A DNA stretch of 64,000 bases from Gammaproteobacteria bacterium (GTDB lineage Bacteria; Pseudomonadota; Gammaproteobacteria; Pseudomonadales; Pseudohongiellaceae). The notes under the pieces are model-generated. The model had not been told where the DNA came from and ran no database searches. It worked only from the letters and a program-made list of their open reading frames with translations. The stretch lies in the NCBI GenBank assembly GCA_041395725.1, contig JAWKZW010000001.1, forward strand, positions 3,664,501 through 3,728,500, given 5' to 3'. Shown here piece after piece: positions 27,014 through 36,618 of this stretch. The translations under genes were made by a program, and so were the position numbers. Position 1 is the stretch's first letter. Each line of letters opens with the position of its first letter.

Positions 27014-28021
27014 ATGGATTCATCTCAGCGTTACCCATGGCTGACCCGCCGCATGGAAATCTGGGCAGAGCGTCGCAATCCGGCGGGCCCTGATGCGATT
27101 CTTAACCGAAAGAACATCCTGATTCTGCCTACCCCCCAGGGCCTCCTGTTTCTGCTGGCTGCCATGATCGTATTCATCGCTGCCATTAACTATGAAGTCA
27201 GCCTGGCCTTTGGCCTGGCTTTTTTTATGATCAGCCTGTTCATGGTTTCCATGATTCACAGCTTCAGTAATCTCAATGGTCTGCAACTGTCGGCGTTGCC
27301 AGCCAGTCCGGTGTTCAGCGGCGAAGACGCGGCGTTTCAGGTACGACTGAGGCGTGCCGGTAAGCGCAATCACGAGGCGCTGGAATTTTTTTTCAAGGGC
27401 TCGACCGCCAGCAAGGCAAACCTGGTGATCTATAAGGAGGAGTCGGTGGCTGTTTTCAGCCGCACCGTGAAACGAGGCTGGCATGCGGCGCCTCGGCTCT
27501 ATATCCGCACCCGTTTTCCTACCGGGCTGTTTACCGCCTGGTCGGTGGTCAACCTGCAGATGCAGTGCCTGGTTTACCCGAAGCCGGTGGCAGTATCGCT
27601 GGCCCGGTTCGGGAATGCCGGAGGCTGTGCCGAAGAGACTGCGCTGGTCAGGGCAGGTACCGAGGATTTCTATGGTTTTCGCAGTTTCACTCCGGGCGAC
27701 TCGCTCAGGCAGGTCGCCTGGAAAAACGTGGCCCGTGGACAGGGTATGCTGGTTAAACAGTTTGTTGATTACCTGGACGAACGCCTGCAGCTGGATTGGG
27801 ACATGTTCTTCGGGTTTACTGACGAAGAACGCCTCTCCCGCCTTTGTTACTGCGTGCTGAAGCTGGCTACCTCAGAAACTCCCTATGGATTGAGGCTGCC
27901 GGGGGTGGAAATCGCACCTGATACCGGTAAGTCCCACAAGCTCAGTGTCTTGCAGGCGCTTGCGCTATACCGGCAGCGGGCAGGTACTGAGTCCAGCAAC
28001 AGTGCTGGAAGTGGGGCATAG
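27014..28021 (+). CDS. DUF58 domain membrane protein (plus-strand module)
   Basis: A 335-aa protein with two adjacent N-terminal membrane helices (about 43-80) and a soluble domain. The DUF58 motif appears as EDFYGFRSFTPGDSLRQVAWKNVARG, read here in parts: DFYGFRSFTPGD, then RQVAWKNVARG. DUF58 proteins have a degenerate VWA-like fold and associate with MoxR ATPases. It lies 52 bases after moxR and ends two bases before the transglutaminase gene. Function inferred only from context. Confidence 0.9.
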   Translation: MDSSQRYPWLTRRMEIWAERRNPAGPDAILNRKNILILPTPQGLLFLLAAMIVFIAAINYEVSLAFGLAFFMISLFMVSMIHSFSNLNGLQLSALPASPVFSGEDAAFQVRLRRAGKRNHEALEFFFKGSTASKANLVIYKEESVAVFSRTVKRGWHAAPRLYIRTRFPTGLFTAWSVVNLQMQCLVYPKPVAVSLARFGNAGGCAEETALVRAGTEDFYGFRSFTPGDSLRQVAWKNVARGQGMLVKQFVDYLDERLQLDWDMFFGFTDEERLSRLCYCVLKLATSETPYGLRLPGVEIAPDTGKSHKLSVLQALALYRQRAGTESSNSAGSGA

Positions 28022-28023
28022 GC

Positions 28024-30066
28024 TTGGATATCACCTACCAGATTCCCCGCAGAAGCCTGATCTGGGTGCTGATGTCCGTGGTCATGGCCCTCGCGCCCCA
28101 TGTCCTGCGCCTGCCTGCGTGGATCAGTCTGGTGGCGGCGGGCTGCATAATCTGGCGCGTGCTTATTTTTCTGGGCAAACTGGATTACCCCGGGCGACTG
28201 CTACGGGTGCTGGTGGTGCTGTTTATCCTGGTTGGCTCTGCTTCACAACTACGGTCACTCGATATTGGTCTCGATGTCGCGGCCAGTCTGCTGGCGCTCG
28301 GATTTATCTTCAAACTGGTCGAGATGCAGAGTAAGCGCGACATTTATGTGGTGCTGTGCCTGGGCTTTATCATGGCGCTGGTCTCTCTGATCTATTCCCA
28401 GAGCATGGTTACCAGCATGTACCTGACCCTGATGACTATCGTCATCATCGGCAGCATGGTGTCGCTGAACCGAACGGCGCCAGTGGGTAAGCGACCGGCC
28501 ACTCTGGGAGTGGCGGTGAAAATCACTGCCCAGAGTCTGCCCCTCATGATCGTCCTGTTTCTGGTATTTCCGCGTATCGGGCCCCTGTGGGCGGTGCCTA
28601 CTCAGTCGACTTCCACTACCGGCGTATCGGAGCAGATGTCGCCCGGCGATATCAGTCAACTGGCCCAGTCAACTGATCTGGCATTCCGGGTGACTTTCGA
28701 GAATGGCCCGCCGCCCCTGCACGAAAATCTCTACTGGCGAGGCCTGGTGCTGGACTATTTCGACGGGGCAAGCTGGAGTCGCCAGGGACGCTCTGCCTTG
28801 TCAGCAGCCGCAGCCAATGCGCCGGTAGAGATCGACTACCAGGATCGGGTCAACGTAGCCGGAACGCCGGTTAGCTATAACGTCATCATGGAGCCCAGTC
28901 AGCAACGCTGGATCTTTGGCCTGCACCTGGCCGAGCCGTTGTCTCCCCAGATAACCCGGGGTCGTAACTTCGAGCTGCTCAACCGTACACCGATTAACCA
29001 GCGCCTGAGTTACAACCTGCGTTCCTATCGCAACAATCAGACGGATTTACTGCTGCTGAACAGTATTCGCAGGCGTTCTCTGGCTCTGCCCGAAGGGGGT
29101 AACCCCCGCAGTCGCGAGCTGGCTCAATCTCTGCGTGCCAACGCCGCCACGGACCGGGATTATGCCTTTGCTGTCATGGCCCTGTTTCAGCAGCAGTTCA
29201 GTTATACCCTCAGTCCGCCGTTGCTGGGTGCCGAGCGCGTTGACGAGTTTTTGTTCGGGACCCGGGCAGGCTATTGTGAGCACTTTGCCAGCGCGTTTAC
29301 CTTCATGATGCGGGCGGGCGGTGTACCGGCCCGGGTAGTGGTTGGCTATCAGGGGGGCGAGTATAATCGATTTGAAAATTACACCATGGTCTATCAGTAC
29401 AATGCCCATGCCTGGTCGGAAATCTGGCTCGAAGGTGAGGGCTGGGTTCGCTTTGACCCGACATCCATCGTGGCACCGGAGCGTATTTCTGACGGTTTCG
29501 AGGCGGCGCTGGGGGATGACCCTAACTTCCTGAACGAAGCACGTTTTTCCTTAGCCAGGTTTCGTGGGGCGGGCTGGATGAATAACCTGCGCCTACGTCT
29601 TGATGCCCTGGAATATCTGTGGAATCGGCGGGTTGTCAGCTACAACATCGAACAGCAATCGGTATTTTTTGAACAATGGTTTGGCAATTCCAACCGTACC
29701 CGTATTCTGACGGTTCTGGCGGTGTCCAGTCTTTTGACTGTCGCTGCCATAGCCTTGCTGGTGGTCAGGCGGCGCCCCAGGAATAAAATGCGACTGGGTG
29801 ACGTGTTATACCGGGAATATTGTCACCACCTGGCCCGGATCGGGTTGCCGAGAAGAGCGGGCGAGGCGCCGCTGGATTACTGTCGGCGGGTCGCGGATCA
29901 GCGCCCGGACCTTGAACGATCACTGTCCCGCTTGACCGGGCTGTATATGGAGATAGCCTATCAGCCCGGAGACGATCCAGGTTCAGCCAGAACGCAGGAA
30001 CTGAAGAGGCTGCTACGTGACTTCAGGAGTCAGTTGGCTCGGCGCCACGACAGGGTAACCGGTTAG
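28024..30066 (+). CDS. Transglutaminase-like membrane protein, TgpA type
   Basis: Inner-membrane protein of 680 aa with about five to six N-terminal hydrophobic segments, a periplasmic transglutaminase-like domain and a further membrane helix near residue 560. The papain-like triad is C418 (GYCEHFASAF), H462 (YNAHAWSEIW) and D478 (VRFDPTS). This architecture is that of TgpA, described in Pseudomonas aeruginosa as important for viability. The start is a TTG two bases after the DUF58 stop; the conserved PRRSLIWVL-like N-terminus supports it. Convergent with the other MoxR module. Confidence 0.9.
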   Translation: MDITYQIPRRSLIWVLMSVVMALAPHVLRLPAWISLVAAGCIIWRVLIFLGKLDYPGRLLRVLVVLFILVGSASQLRSLDIGLDVAASLLALGFIFKLVEMQSKRDIYVVLCLGFIMALVSLIYSQSMVTSMYLTLMTIVIIGSMVSLNRTAPVGKRPATLGVAVKITAQSLPLMIVLFLVFPRIGPLWAVPTQSTSTTGVSEQMSPGDISQLAQSTDLAFRVTFENGPPPLHENLYWRGLVLDYFDGASWSRQGRSALSAAAANAPVEIDYQDRVNVAGTPVSYNVIMEPSQQRWIFGLHLAEPLSPQITRGRNFELLNRTPINQRLSYNLRSYRNNQTDLLLLNSIRRRSLALPEGGNPRSRELAQSLRANAATDRDYAFAVMALFQQQFSYTLSPPLLGAERVDEFLFGTRAGYCEHFASAFTFMMRAGGVPARVVVGYQGGEYNRFENYTMVYQYNAHAWSEIWLEGEGWVRFDPTSIVAPERISDGFEAALGDDPNFLNEARFSLARFRGAGWMNNLRLRLDALEYLWNRRVVSYNIEQQSVFFEQWFGNSNRTRILTVLAVSSLLTVAAIALLVVRRRPRNKMRLGDVLYREYCHHLARIGLPRRAGEAPLDYCRRVADQRPDLERSLSRLTGLYMEIAYQPGDDPGSARTQELKRLLRDFRSQLARRHDRVTG

Positions 30067-30122
30067 CGGCCTGACAGAGCTGTCTGGTAGTTGATTGGCA
30101 GGCCCGGGGCCAAGTAGTGTGC

Positions 30123-30479
30123 CTACCCACCAGCAAGCTTTGCCTGGTGCCCCAGGTCAAGAAGAAACGCTTTCACCTTTTCGCGATGATCGCCCTGTAT
30201 TTCGATTGTGTCCCCGCTGACCGTGCCGCCACTGCCGCAGTGCTTTTTCAGGGATGAACCGAGTAACTGAAGTTCCAGGGCATTGAGAGGCAGGCCCCTG
30301 ATAACGGTTACCTCTTTGCCGGCTCTGCCCTTGCGCTCCCGACCGATCGTAACTCCACCGCTGGGCTGGGCTGTCTGCCGGGTTTTTGATTTACACTGGC
30401 AATTGCTGACTGGTAGGGCGCACTCGGGGCAGAGGCGCCCCGAGTCGGTTGAATAAACTGGCCGTGAATCTCTTGCCAT
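30123..30479 (-). CDS. yciH: SUI1/eIF1-like translation factor YciH
   Basis: Bacterial homologue of eukaryotic initiation factor eIF1, 118 aa. The SUI1 fold is recognised by VTVIRGLPLNALELQLLG, LKKHCGSGGTV and the C-terminal EIQGDHREKVKAFL. The N-terminus carries four cysteines (C17, C20, C27, C29) in CPECALPVSNCQC, a possible zinc knuckle. A GTG directly before the ATG could also start it. It lies 21 bases after the BatD stop on the same strand, so it looks like the last gene of that operon. Confidence 0.92.
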   Translation of the reverse strand: MARDSRPVYSTDSGRLCPECALPVSNCQCKSKTRQTAQPSGGVTIGRERKGRAGKEVTVIRGLPLNALELQLLGSSLKKHCGSGGTVSGDTIEIQGDHREKVKAFLLDLGHQAKLAGG

Positions 30480-30500
30480 CACTGCAAGGCGCTGTGCTGA

Positions 30501-32261
30501 TCAGGTGCGGTAAAGCGGGGGCAGACTGTAGGGCTCGGTGCGCCGGGTTTCCTTGTTGGCCACCTGTTGTTGCTTTCGCATCTGCAGCAATTCGGTCTCG
30601 ATCTGTGCACTGTCGAGTTTTTCCTGCAGGTCCGCGTTGTACAGCGCGGTCTGCACCCGGAGGCAGAAATCCGTCAACAACGAATCTCCCGAAAGACGGA
30701 TAATGTCGTCCATGCTGCGAACTTTGTTCGGCGCGTAATAGTGGGAAGCCCAGATCAGCAGAGCCGCTTTGATCGCAGCGGGCTCGCCGGATCGTAAGGC
30801 AGCGGTCAGGGCGGCGAATGCCACGCCTTCGTTATTCTCGGGCCTGCGAGTGTCCGCCAGTCGCTTTGCAGTGTTTCGCAGCAGCGCGAGGGGGTCGATG
30901 TTGAAGCTGCGGATTACCAGCAGATAGATGCTGGCAATGACGATCAGGACAGCGGCTGCGATAAAAATGTTAAACCAGATAACCGGTATATTAATCAGGG
31001 TGCTTTCACTCTGGGAGTCGAGCATGCTCTGATCAAGCACCGGCGCGGCGGTCTCGCCTTCCAGTACTTCGCCGTTATCATCCACCTGCTGTTCGGCCGG
31101 CAGATTGCCGTCTATCGTCGCAATATTAAATCGGGATGCCGGCACTGTGGCGTAGCGCAGTTCATTGGCGGCGATGTCCCACCAGGGAACTGAGAGCTCC
31201 GGCACCACTACTGTTCCGGCCCGGGTGGGGACAATCGCCGTTGCTTCAACACGGGTGCCGACGATTTCGCTGTCCACGAAAGTTCGTTCGATTTCAGCCG
31301 GTTCCGGATACAGATTGGCACCCTCTATCTGTGCGGGGCTGAAAGGGGGCAGCACGGCTCCATCCAGACCCACCGCAACCAGCGTCACTGTTCTGGTGAC
31401 GGTGTCGCCGACTTGCAGGGTACTGATATCCTGGCTCCAGGATTCTTCCAGCGTGACACTGCTGGCAGGTAACCAGTTTTCCTGGCCCTGAGCCGCTGCG
31501 GGGCGTTCCTGGACGTCGATGGTCATTCCCTCGATATAGGCAGTCACGCGCTGGGTATTGAGATTACGGTATACAAAGCTACTGGAACCGTCGGTGACTT
31601 CGCCACGGAACAGGATGTCGGGGATCTCCAGTGGGCCGCTGCGCTGCGGAAAAATCACGTAACGCATTTCGTAGACCCCATAACGCACGCCGTCTATCAG
31701 CTGTTCGTATTGGTTGGGAGAGCCGATCAACTGAATCACTGTGTCAGGCATATCCAGTTCAGTGAACTGAGGATTACGAATGCCGCGGAGGGTGTAGAAC
31801 AGCCGAATGGTAAACAGGAGCTGCTCCTGCACAAACACGCTTTCTTTGTTGACCTCAGTCTCCAGGAACAGGTCACTGTTTCCCTGGTTTGAGTTCGGAC
31901 CCTGATCGACCACGTTCAGTGTTATCGGATCGGTTATTTCAGCGCCGATCTGCAACGGCGGAATTTCAATTTCGCCTTCCCGGGTCGGGAAGAGGGTGAT
32001 CACATAGTCAGTCCAGGATTCAACCTGGTTGTTGATGCTGCGGATCTGCTGTGATGTCCGGGAGGCAAGTATGTCGAAGGAATCCCGCAGGGGGGACAGG
32101 TCCAGCTGATTGTTCTGTTGCTGGAAAACCCTGACTGTCAGCTCGACCGTGTCGCCGCGGGCGATTTCGGTACGATCCACGCTGATCTCGACATTCTGGG
32201 CGTCAGCGAAAAGCGGCAGTAGAGAAAGGACAAGCAGTAGAGAGCGAACCAGCCTCACCAT
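30501..32261 (-). CDS. batD: BatD family protein
   Basis: Predicted exported, membrane-anchored protein of 586 aa. The signal peptide is about 1-21 (ending ADA-QNVEISV). Repeated Ig-like beta segments of the oxygen-tolerance/BatD family follow (VDRTEIARGDTVELTVRV, EIPPLQIGAEI). A membrane helix is at about 418-440 (IPVIWFNIFIAAAVLIVIAS region) with a cytoplasmic C-terminal part. Bat proteins were named for aerotolerance in Bacteroides; the role here is not known. Its start overlaps the end of the VWA-TPR gene by seven bases. Confidence 0.88.
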   Translation of the reverse strand: MVRLVRSLLLVLSLLPLFADAQNVEISVDRTEIARGDTVELTVRVFQQQNNQLDLSPLRDSFDILASRTSQQIRSINNQVESWTDYVITLFPTREGEIEIPPLQIGAEITDPITLNVVDQGPNSNQGNSDLFLETEVNKESVFVQEQLLFTIRLFYTLRGIRNPQFTELDMPDTVIQLIGSPNQYEQLIDGVRYGVYEMRYVIFPQRSGPLEIPDILFRGEVTDGSSSFVYRNLNTQRVTAYIEGMTIDVQERPAAAQGQENWLPASSVTLEESWSQDISTLQVGDTVTRTVTLVAVGLDGAVLPPFSPAQIEGANLYPEPAEIERTFVDSEIVGTRVEATAIVPTRAGTVVVPELSVPWWDIAANELRYATVPASRFNIATIDGNLPAEQQVDDNGEVLEGETAAPVLDQSMLDSQSESTLINIPVIWFNIFIAAAVLIVIASIYLLVIRSFNIDPLALLRNTAKRLADTRRPENNEGVAFAALTAALRSGEPAAIKAALLIWASHYYAPNKVRSMDDIIRLSGDSLLTDFCLRVQTALYNADLQEKLDSAQIETELLQMRKQQQVANKETRRTEPYSLPPLYRT

Positions 32262-34030
32262 ATCTGTTCTCCTGATTGCAGATTGTTGGCGGTACCGTTC
32301 AGCTGGCGCTGGCGATATTGAAAGCGGAATTTTCTCTGCAGCAATTCACCGGGATCATCCTCGATACGCCGCAGCCATTGTTCCAGAGATTGCTGCTCTT
32401 CGAATTCCTCGTTGGTTTCCTCGCTGGGCGTGTTCTGTTCGCTGTTGCTCTCGGAACCTTCCTGTTCCTCGGGCTGTTGCTGCTGTTGCTGCTGTTGTTC
32501 CTGATCCTGGTTGCCTTCCTGGCTTTCCTGCTCCTGCTGATCACTGTTTTCCTGATCCTGTTGCTCCTGCTCCGAACCTTCCTGCTGTTGCTGCTCGTCG
32601 CTGCTGTCGCCCTCGGATTCGCCTTCCTGGCTTTCCTGCTCCTGCAGTAATTGCTCGACGATCTCTTTGTTGTGCAGCGCGTCGGCGTGATCCGGTTCTA
32701 GTTCCAGGGTGAGTTCATAGGCTGCGATGGCCTCGGCCAGGTTGCCGTTGAGGGCCAGTGCGTTACCCCGGTTGTAGTGCCCGTCGGCGCTGATGTCGCT
32801 GCTGAAGGCGGCGACGGCCGCCTCGTAATTTTCCGAGCGATACATGGCGGAGCCCTGCCAGCCTGGTGTTTCGAACAGGACGGCGGCGTCCTGGTAGTTT
32901 TCCGCCTCCATGGCCGCGGCTCCCTGCTGGTCAGGAGTCTTCCACAGATCCCGCCATTCCCAGGCCTGGGCCTGCCGAGTCGGGGTGAGAGTGCCGGCGA
33001 CAGTAAACAGCAGGGCGATACTGAACAGCCAGCCGCGGCGGAAACTGAGGGCGGCGATAGGCAGGATCAGAATCAGCAGCCAGGGCCCGGCTTCGTACCA
33101 GATATCGAATTCCTCTTCTACTTCGCTGAGGCTGTCCTCGAAGAATAGTGAATCCGCCAGCAGGTAGTTGATATCGGCGTTAGACAGCTGGATATCGTGG
33201 TAGCGACCGCCAGTGCGATTGGTCAGGGATTGCAGGACGTTGCGGTTCAGTTGCGGTATGACAGCATCGCCATTCGCATCGGTCAGGAAACCCCCGTCAC
33301 TGGTGCGGATCGGGGCGCCTTCCTCGGTGCCCACACCCATAACCAGCAACTCATAAGCGGTGGCGCTGACCTGTTCAGCCAGTGCCTGTTCCTCGGCAAA
33401 GCCGGCGATTCCGTCGGTGATCAGTAACAATCGGCCACGGGTGGCTTCCACGTCATCCAGCAGCGAAATAGCCAGCTCCATGGCCGCGCGGGGATTGCTG
33501 CCAAAAAGGGGCATGATATTGGGCGACAGTGACGGGACCAGGGCTGAAATGGTGACCGTGTCATCGGTCAGGGGCGTAACCGTGTGGGCATCGCCAGCAT
33601 ACACGACCAGCGCGGTCTGGCCTTCATCCCGTTGATCGAGAATATCCCTCAGTTTGCGCTTGGCCAGGTCCAGACGACTGGGTACGTGATCAGGAGCGAA
33701 CATGGACAGGGACAGGTCGAGAATGATCACCAGTGCATCCTCCCGTTTCTGCACCGGCTGCGGCAGCTTCTCCCACACCGGCCCGGCAAGCGCGAGAATG
33801 CTGAACAGCCAGACGGATGCCAGCAGGACCAGGGGCGTCCGCTGTGCGGCGTTCCTGCTTTTATCCAGCAGGAACGGCAGCAGCGACTTGTCGATCGCCT
33901 TGTCCCAGGCAGATACCGAAGAGTTGATTCGCCACAGTGCCAGCAGAAACGCCACGCTGGGGATCAGCGCCAGCAGCCACAGAGGGCGCAGAAAGTGGAA
34001 TTCCTGCAGGTTGGGAATGACCAGTTCCAT
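32255..34030 (-). CDS. batB: VWA-TPR membrane protein (BatB/BatC-like fusion) with Gln/Glu-rich tail
   Basis: A 591-aa protein. Two N-terminal membrane helices (about 14-32 and 66-83) precede a VWA domain with an intact MIDAS motif DLSLS at 105-109. Two more helices lie near 315-360. TPR-like repeats follow (AMYRSENYEAAVAAF, HYNRGNALALNGNLAEAIAAY). The end, about residues 460-570, is extremely rich in Gln and Glu, including an eight-Gln run. VWA and TPR parts are separate genes (batB, batC) in Bacteroidetes and fused here, as is usual in gammaproteobacteria. ATG overlaps the preceding stop by one base. Confidence 0.88.
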   Translation of the reverse strand: MELVIPNLQEFHFLRPLWLLALIPSVAFLLALWRINSSVSAWDKAIDKSLLPFLLDKSRNAAQRTPLVLLASVWLFSILALAGPVWEKLPQPVQKREDALVIILDLSLSMFAPDHVPSRLDLAKRKLRDILDQRDEGQTALVVYAGDAHTVTPLTDDTVTISALVPSLSPNIMPLFGSNPRAAMELAISLLDDVEATRGRLLLITDGIAGFAEEQALAEQVSATAYELLVMGVGTEEGAPIRTSDGGFLTDANGDAVIPQLNRNVLQSLTNRTGGRYHDIQLSNADINYLLADSLFFEDSLSEVEEEFDIWYEAGPWLLILILPIAALSFRRGWLFSIALLFTVAGTLTPTRQAQAWEWRDLWKTPDQQGAAAMEAENYQDAAVLFETPGWQGSAMYRSENYEAAVAAFSSDISADGHYNRGNALALNGNLAEAIAAYELTLELEPDHADALHNKEIVEQLLQEQESQEGESEGDSSDEQQQQEGSEQEQQDQENSDQQEQESQEGNQDQEQQQQQQQQPEEQEGSESNSEQNTPSEETNEEFEEQQSLEQWLRRIEDDPGELLQRKFRFQYRQRQLNGTANNLQSGEQIW

Positions 34031-35088
34031 CAGCTGCTACTCCCGACACCGAGCCCTTCAATATCTGAGTCTTCGGGTGTTTCGGGCTTTCGGCCCAGCA
34101 AAGACAGCCAGGGGATCGAAGCGGCGGCCAGGATAAAACTGATCAGCAGGGAGGCCCCCAGTGGCCAGAAGAAAAGAATCTTGGTGGGCCGGTAGGTCTG
34201 CTCATCCTGCTCGATGGCTTCCAGTCGGTCCAGCTCTTCGTAAATTTCAACCAGGTCATTGACATCACGGGCGCGGAAGTAGCGACCGCCCGTTGACTCT
34301 GCGATCTGGGTCAGGGTTTCTTCATCCAGTTCGGCGGAGGGATTGACGGAACGGGAGCCAAAGAAGGTGCGCTGCACCACCTGGTCGGCGCCGATGCCAA
34401 TGGTGTAGATCTTGATGGCCTCAGTTTCAGCCAGCTGACCGGCCTGGATAGGGGAAACCGAACCGGCGTTGTTCACTCCGTCGGTAAGAAGTACCAGGAC
34501 CCGGCTGTTTTCGGGACGGTTACGCAGATGCTTGACGCCAAGGCCGATAGCATCGCCGATGGCCGTAGCGGATTCTTCGATGATTCCAATTTCGGCTTCT
34601 TCCAGCAGGGTACCCACGGTCTCCCGGTCAAAGGTCAGCGGTGCCTGGATATAGGCATGGGCTGCAAACAGAATCAGTCCGAGACGGTCGCCTTCGCGAC
34701 GTTCGACGAAATCACTGACCACCGCCTTGACCACGTCGATACGCGATACCTGCCGGTTACCGACCACCATGTCCTGGGCTTCCATGCTGCCGGAGATGTC
34801 CACGGCGAGCATCAGGTCCCGTCCGGTGGAGGGTAGCTCAACCGGATCTCCCAGCCATTGGGGACGACTGGCCGCCAATACCAGCAGCAGCCAAATAAGT
34901 GTGCAGCAGATAAGATTGAGCAGTCTGCCGCTGGAGAGGCTGTCGCTGTCAGATTGCAGGCGGGTCAATTTCTCGAAGAATGGCACGAACAGGGAAGCAT
35001 CCTGCCGGGGTGCCCGGGCCATAAGCCGATAGACCAGCAGCGGAAGGGGCAGGGCGAGAAATGCGTAAGGCCAGGTAAATTCAAGCAT
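34030..35088 (-). CDS. batA: VWA domain membrane protein, BatA type
   Basis: A 352-aa protein with short membrane helices at the N-terminus (about 7-22 and 56-74), a VWA domain with intact MIDAS DISGS at 97-101, and a membrane helix near the C-terminus (about 304-328). The sequence SRVLVLLTDGVNNAG is the second metal-site region. An AAAGG ribosome binding site lies upstream. It overlaps the next gene by one base (TGATG), so BatA and BatB are probably made in coupled amounts. Function inferred from the family. Confidence 0.9.
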   Translation of the reverse strand: MLEFTWPYAFLALPLPLLVYRLMARAPRQDASLFVPFFEKLTRLQSDSDSLSSGRLLNLICCTLIWLLLVLAASRPQWLGDPVELPSTGRDLMLAVDISGSMEAQDMVVGNRQVSRIDVVKAVVSDFVERREGDRLGLILFAAHAYIQAPLTFDRETVGTLLEEAEIGIIEESATAIGDAIGLGVKHLRNRPENSRVLVLLTDGVNNAGSVSPIQAGQLAETEAIKIYTIGIGADQVVQRTFFGSRSVNPSAELDEETLTQIAESTGGRYFRARDVNDLVEIYEELDRLEAIEQDEQTYRPTKILFFWPLGASLLISFILAAASIPWLSLLGRKPETPEDSDIEGLGVGSSS

Positions 35089-35098
35089 GTTGGACCTT

Positions 35099-35644
35099 TC
35101 AGGCGCGCAGGTTTTCGGAGTTGTCAGCCCCGGAATGGTTCATGTACAGGGTTGCTATCCAGTGCTCCCCGAATTTATGCAACTGCTCCACGTCTATGTC
35201 ACAGCGGGTCTGGAAACGACCCTCAGCCAGGGCGTTGGCGATTTCTTCGGTCATTCGGGAAGACTCACCTTTTTCCTGGATAAAATCAACCCAGGCGCGA
35301 CCACTGAGGCTGGCCGCGCGACTGTTTGGATAATGCCACAGGGCAACCCGCCGCAGCACGGAATTCACCTCGTTGAGGAACCGCAGCCGGGCTGCGTTAG
35401 CCTGCTCCGGATCGGCACCGCCAGCCTCACCCTGATAGGCAGCGTAAACACGGTCCAGTTCCTGTATGGCGAAAGCACAGATCTTGCGCTGGCGCCTGAC
35501 TTGCACGAGTTTCAATACCAGCCAGCCCAGCATCACCAGCACCAGCAGCGCCAGCAGCCACCAGCCTGGCGCCGGTGGCCAGAAGGAGACCGTTTCTGGC
35601 AGATGAATATCGGCCAGCTGCTCTAGGAGTTCTGCACTATCCAT
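35099..35644 (-). CDS. DUF4381 membrane protein
   Basis: A 181-aa protein with the DUF4381 layout: an N-terminal DIHLPETVSFWPPAPGWW stretch leading into one membrane helix (about 28-46) and a helical cytoplasmic domain containing RRVALWHYP and LSGRAWVDFI. It is found between DUF58 and batA genes in MoxR-Bat operons; no biochemical role is established. Its first 22 bases overlap the DUF58 gene and it ends ten bases before batA. Confidence 0.85.
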   Translation of the reverse strand: MDSAELLEQLADIHLPETVSFWPPAPGWWLLALLVLVMLGWLVLKLVQVRRQRKICAFAIQELDRVYAAYQGEAGGADPEQANAARLRFLNEVNSVLRRVALWHYPNSRAASLSGRAWVDFIQEKGESSRMTEEIANALAEGRFQTRCDIDVEQLHKFGEHWIATLYMNHSGADNSENLRA

Positions 35645-36600
35645 TGTCTTATCTGCTCGACCACGACTTGGTTGGTTTTAAGTCGGATCATGGGAATCTG
35701 GAGCTGATCCAACTCACTTTTGATGGCTTCCAGACGCTCCCGGAACTGGTCCTTGTAACGTTCCCGCACTTTGCTGTTGAACGTATTCAACGCGCCGCGC
35801 CGATTGCCGTCGGTGATGCTGTAAAAACCGGGTACCGGTAACACTTCTTCCAGTGGATCCGAAACAAATACGCAGATGACATTGTTGTGGCGCGATAGCT
35901 GGTACAGGTACTGCGACGCTCGCGCGTCGAGAGTCGAAAAGTCAGACACTATATAGAGGGTGCTGCCAGGCTTGGTGATGCGCCTGATCTGTCCCAGCGC
36001 GTAAGCGAGGCCTGGTTCAAAGCTGGGGTCCAGTGGTACTTCCTGATCCCGGGAGCGGTCCTGCAGGCGCTGATTATACTGATACACCAGGTTGAGCAGA
36101 TGCAGTGCGGAGCGGCGGCTGCGACGGGGGCGCACCAGATTTGCCGCTTGATCCGAAAACACCAGGCCACCGACCCGGTCACCGTTGTCTATGGCCATCC
36201 AGCAGAACAGCGCCGCGACCTGAGCCGCGATAACCGACTTGAAGGCTACCTGACTGCCGAAAAACATGTTGGTTGTCTGGTCCACGGCGATAATGACCGG
36301 ACGCTCCCGCTCTTCCCGGAAAACCTTGGTGAACGGTCGCCCGGTTCGGGCAGTCACACGCCAGTCAATCAGGCGTATATCGTCACCCTGCTGGTAAGGC
36401 CGGAACTCCTCAAAATCAATCCCGCGGCCGCGCATCTTGGACAGGTGGAGTCCGGAAATGCCGGCGATGGATCGGCTGTGCGCCACATATTCCAGGGTTT
36501 TCGCCGCGTAACGCTGAATCAGGAGGTGCTCCAGATCGACGACAGCACCGGTACATTGGTAGCGGCTCTGAAAGGGATCCAGTTGCAATGCCGTTGGCAT
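35623..36600 (-). CDS. DUF58 domain protein (minus-strand module)
   Basis: A soluble 325-aa DUF58 protein without the membrane helices of the plus-strand copy. The motif region reads GIDFEEFRPYQQGDDIRLIDW, seen as DFEEFRPYQQGDD and RLIDWRVTARTG. A later VWA-like segment is RPVIIAVDQTTNMFFG, in which the MIDAS serines are not conserved, as is usual for DUF58. It starts 18 bases after moxR and overlaps DUF4381, so translation is probably coupled. Confidence 0.9.
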   Translation of the reverse strand: MPTALQLDPFQSRYQCTGAVVDLEHLLIQRYAAKTLEYVAHSRSIAGISGLHLSKMRGRGIDFEEFRPYQQGDDIRLIDWRVTARTGRPFTKVFREERERPVIIAVDQTTNMFFGSQVAFKSVIAAQVAALFCWMAIDNGDRVGGLVFSDQAANLVRPRRSRRSALHLLNLVYQYNQRLQDRSRDQEVPLDPSFEPGLAYALGQIRRITKPGSTLYIVSDFSTLDARASQYLYQLSRHNNVICVFVSDPLEEVLPVPGFYSITDGNRRGALNTFNSKVRERYKDQFRERLEAIKSELDQLQIPMIRLKTNQVVVEQIRQWIVQNS

Positions 36601-36618
36601 AATTGCGAGTCCCTGCCG

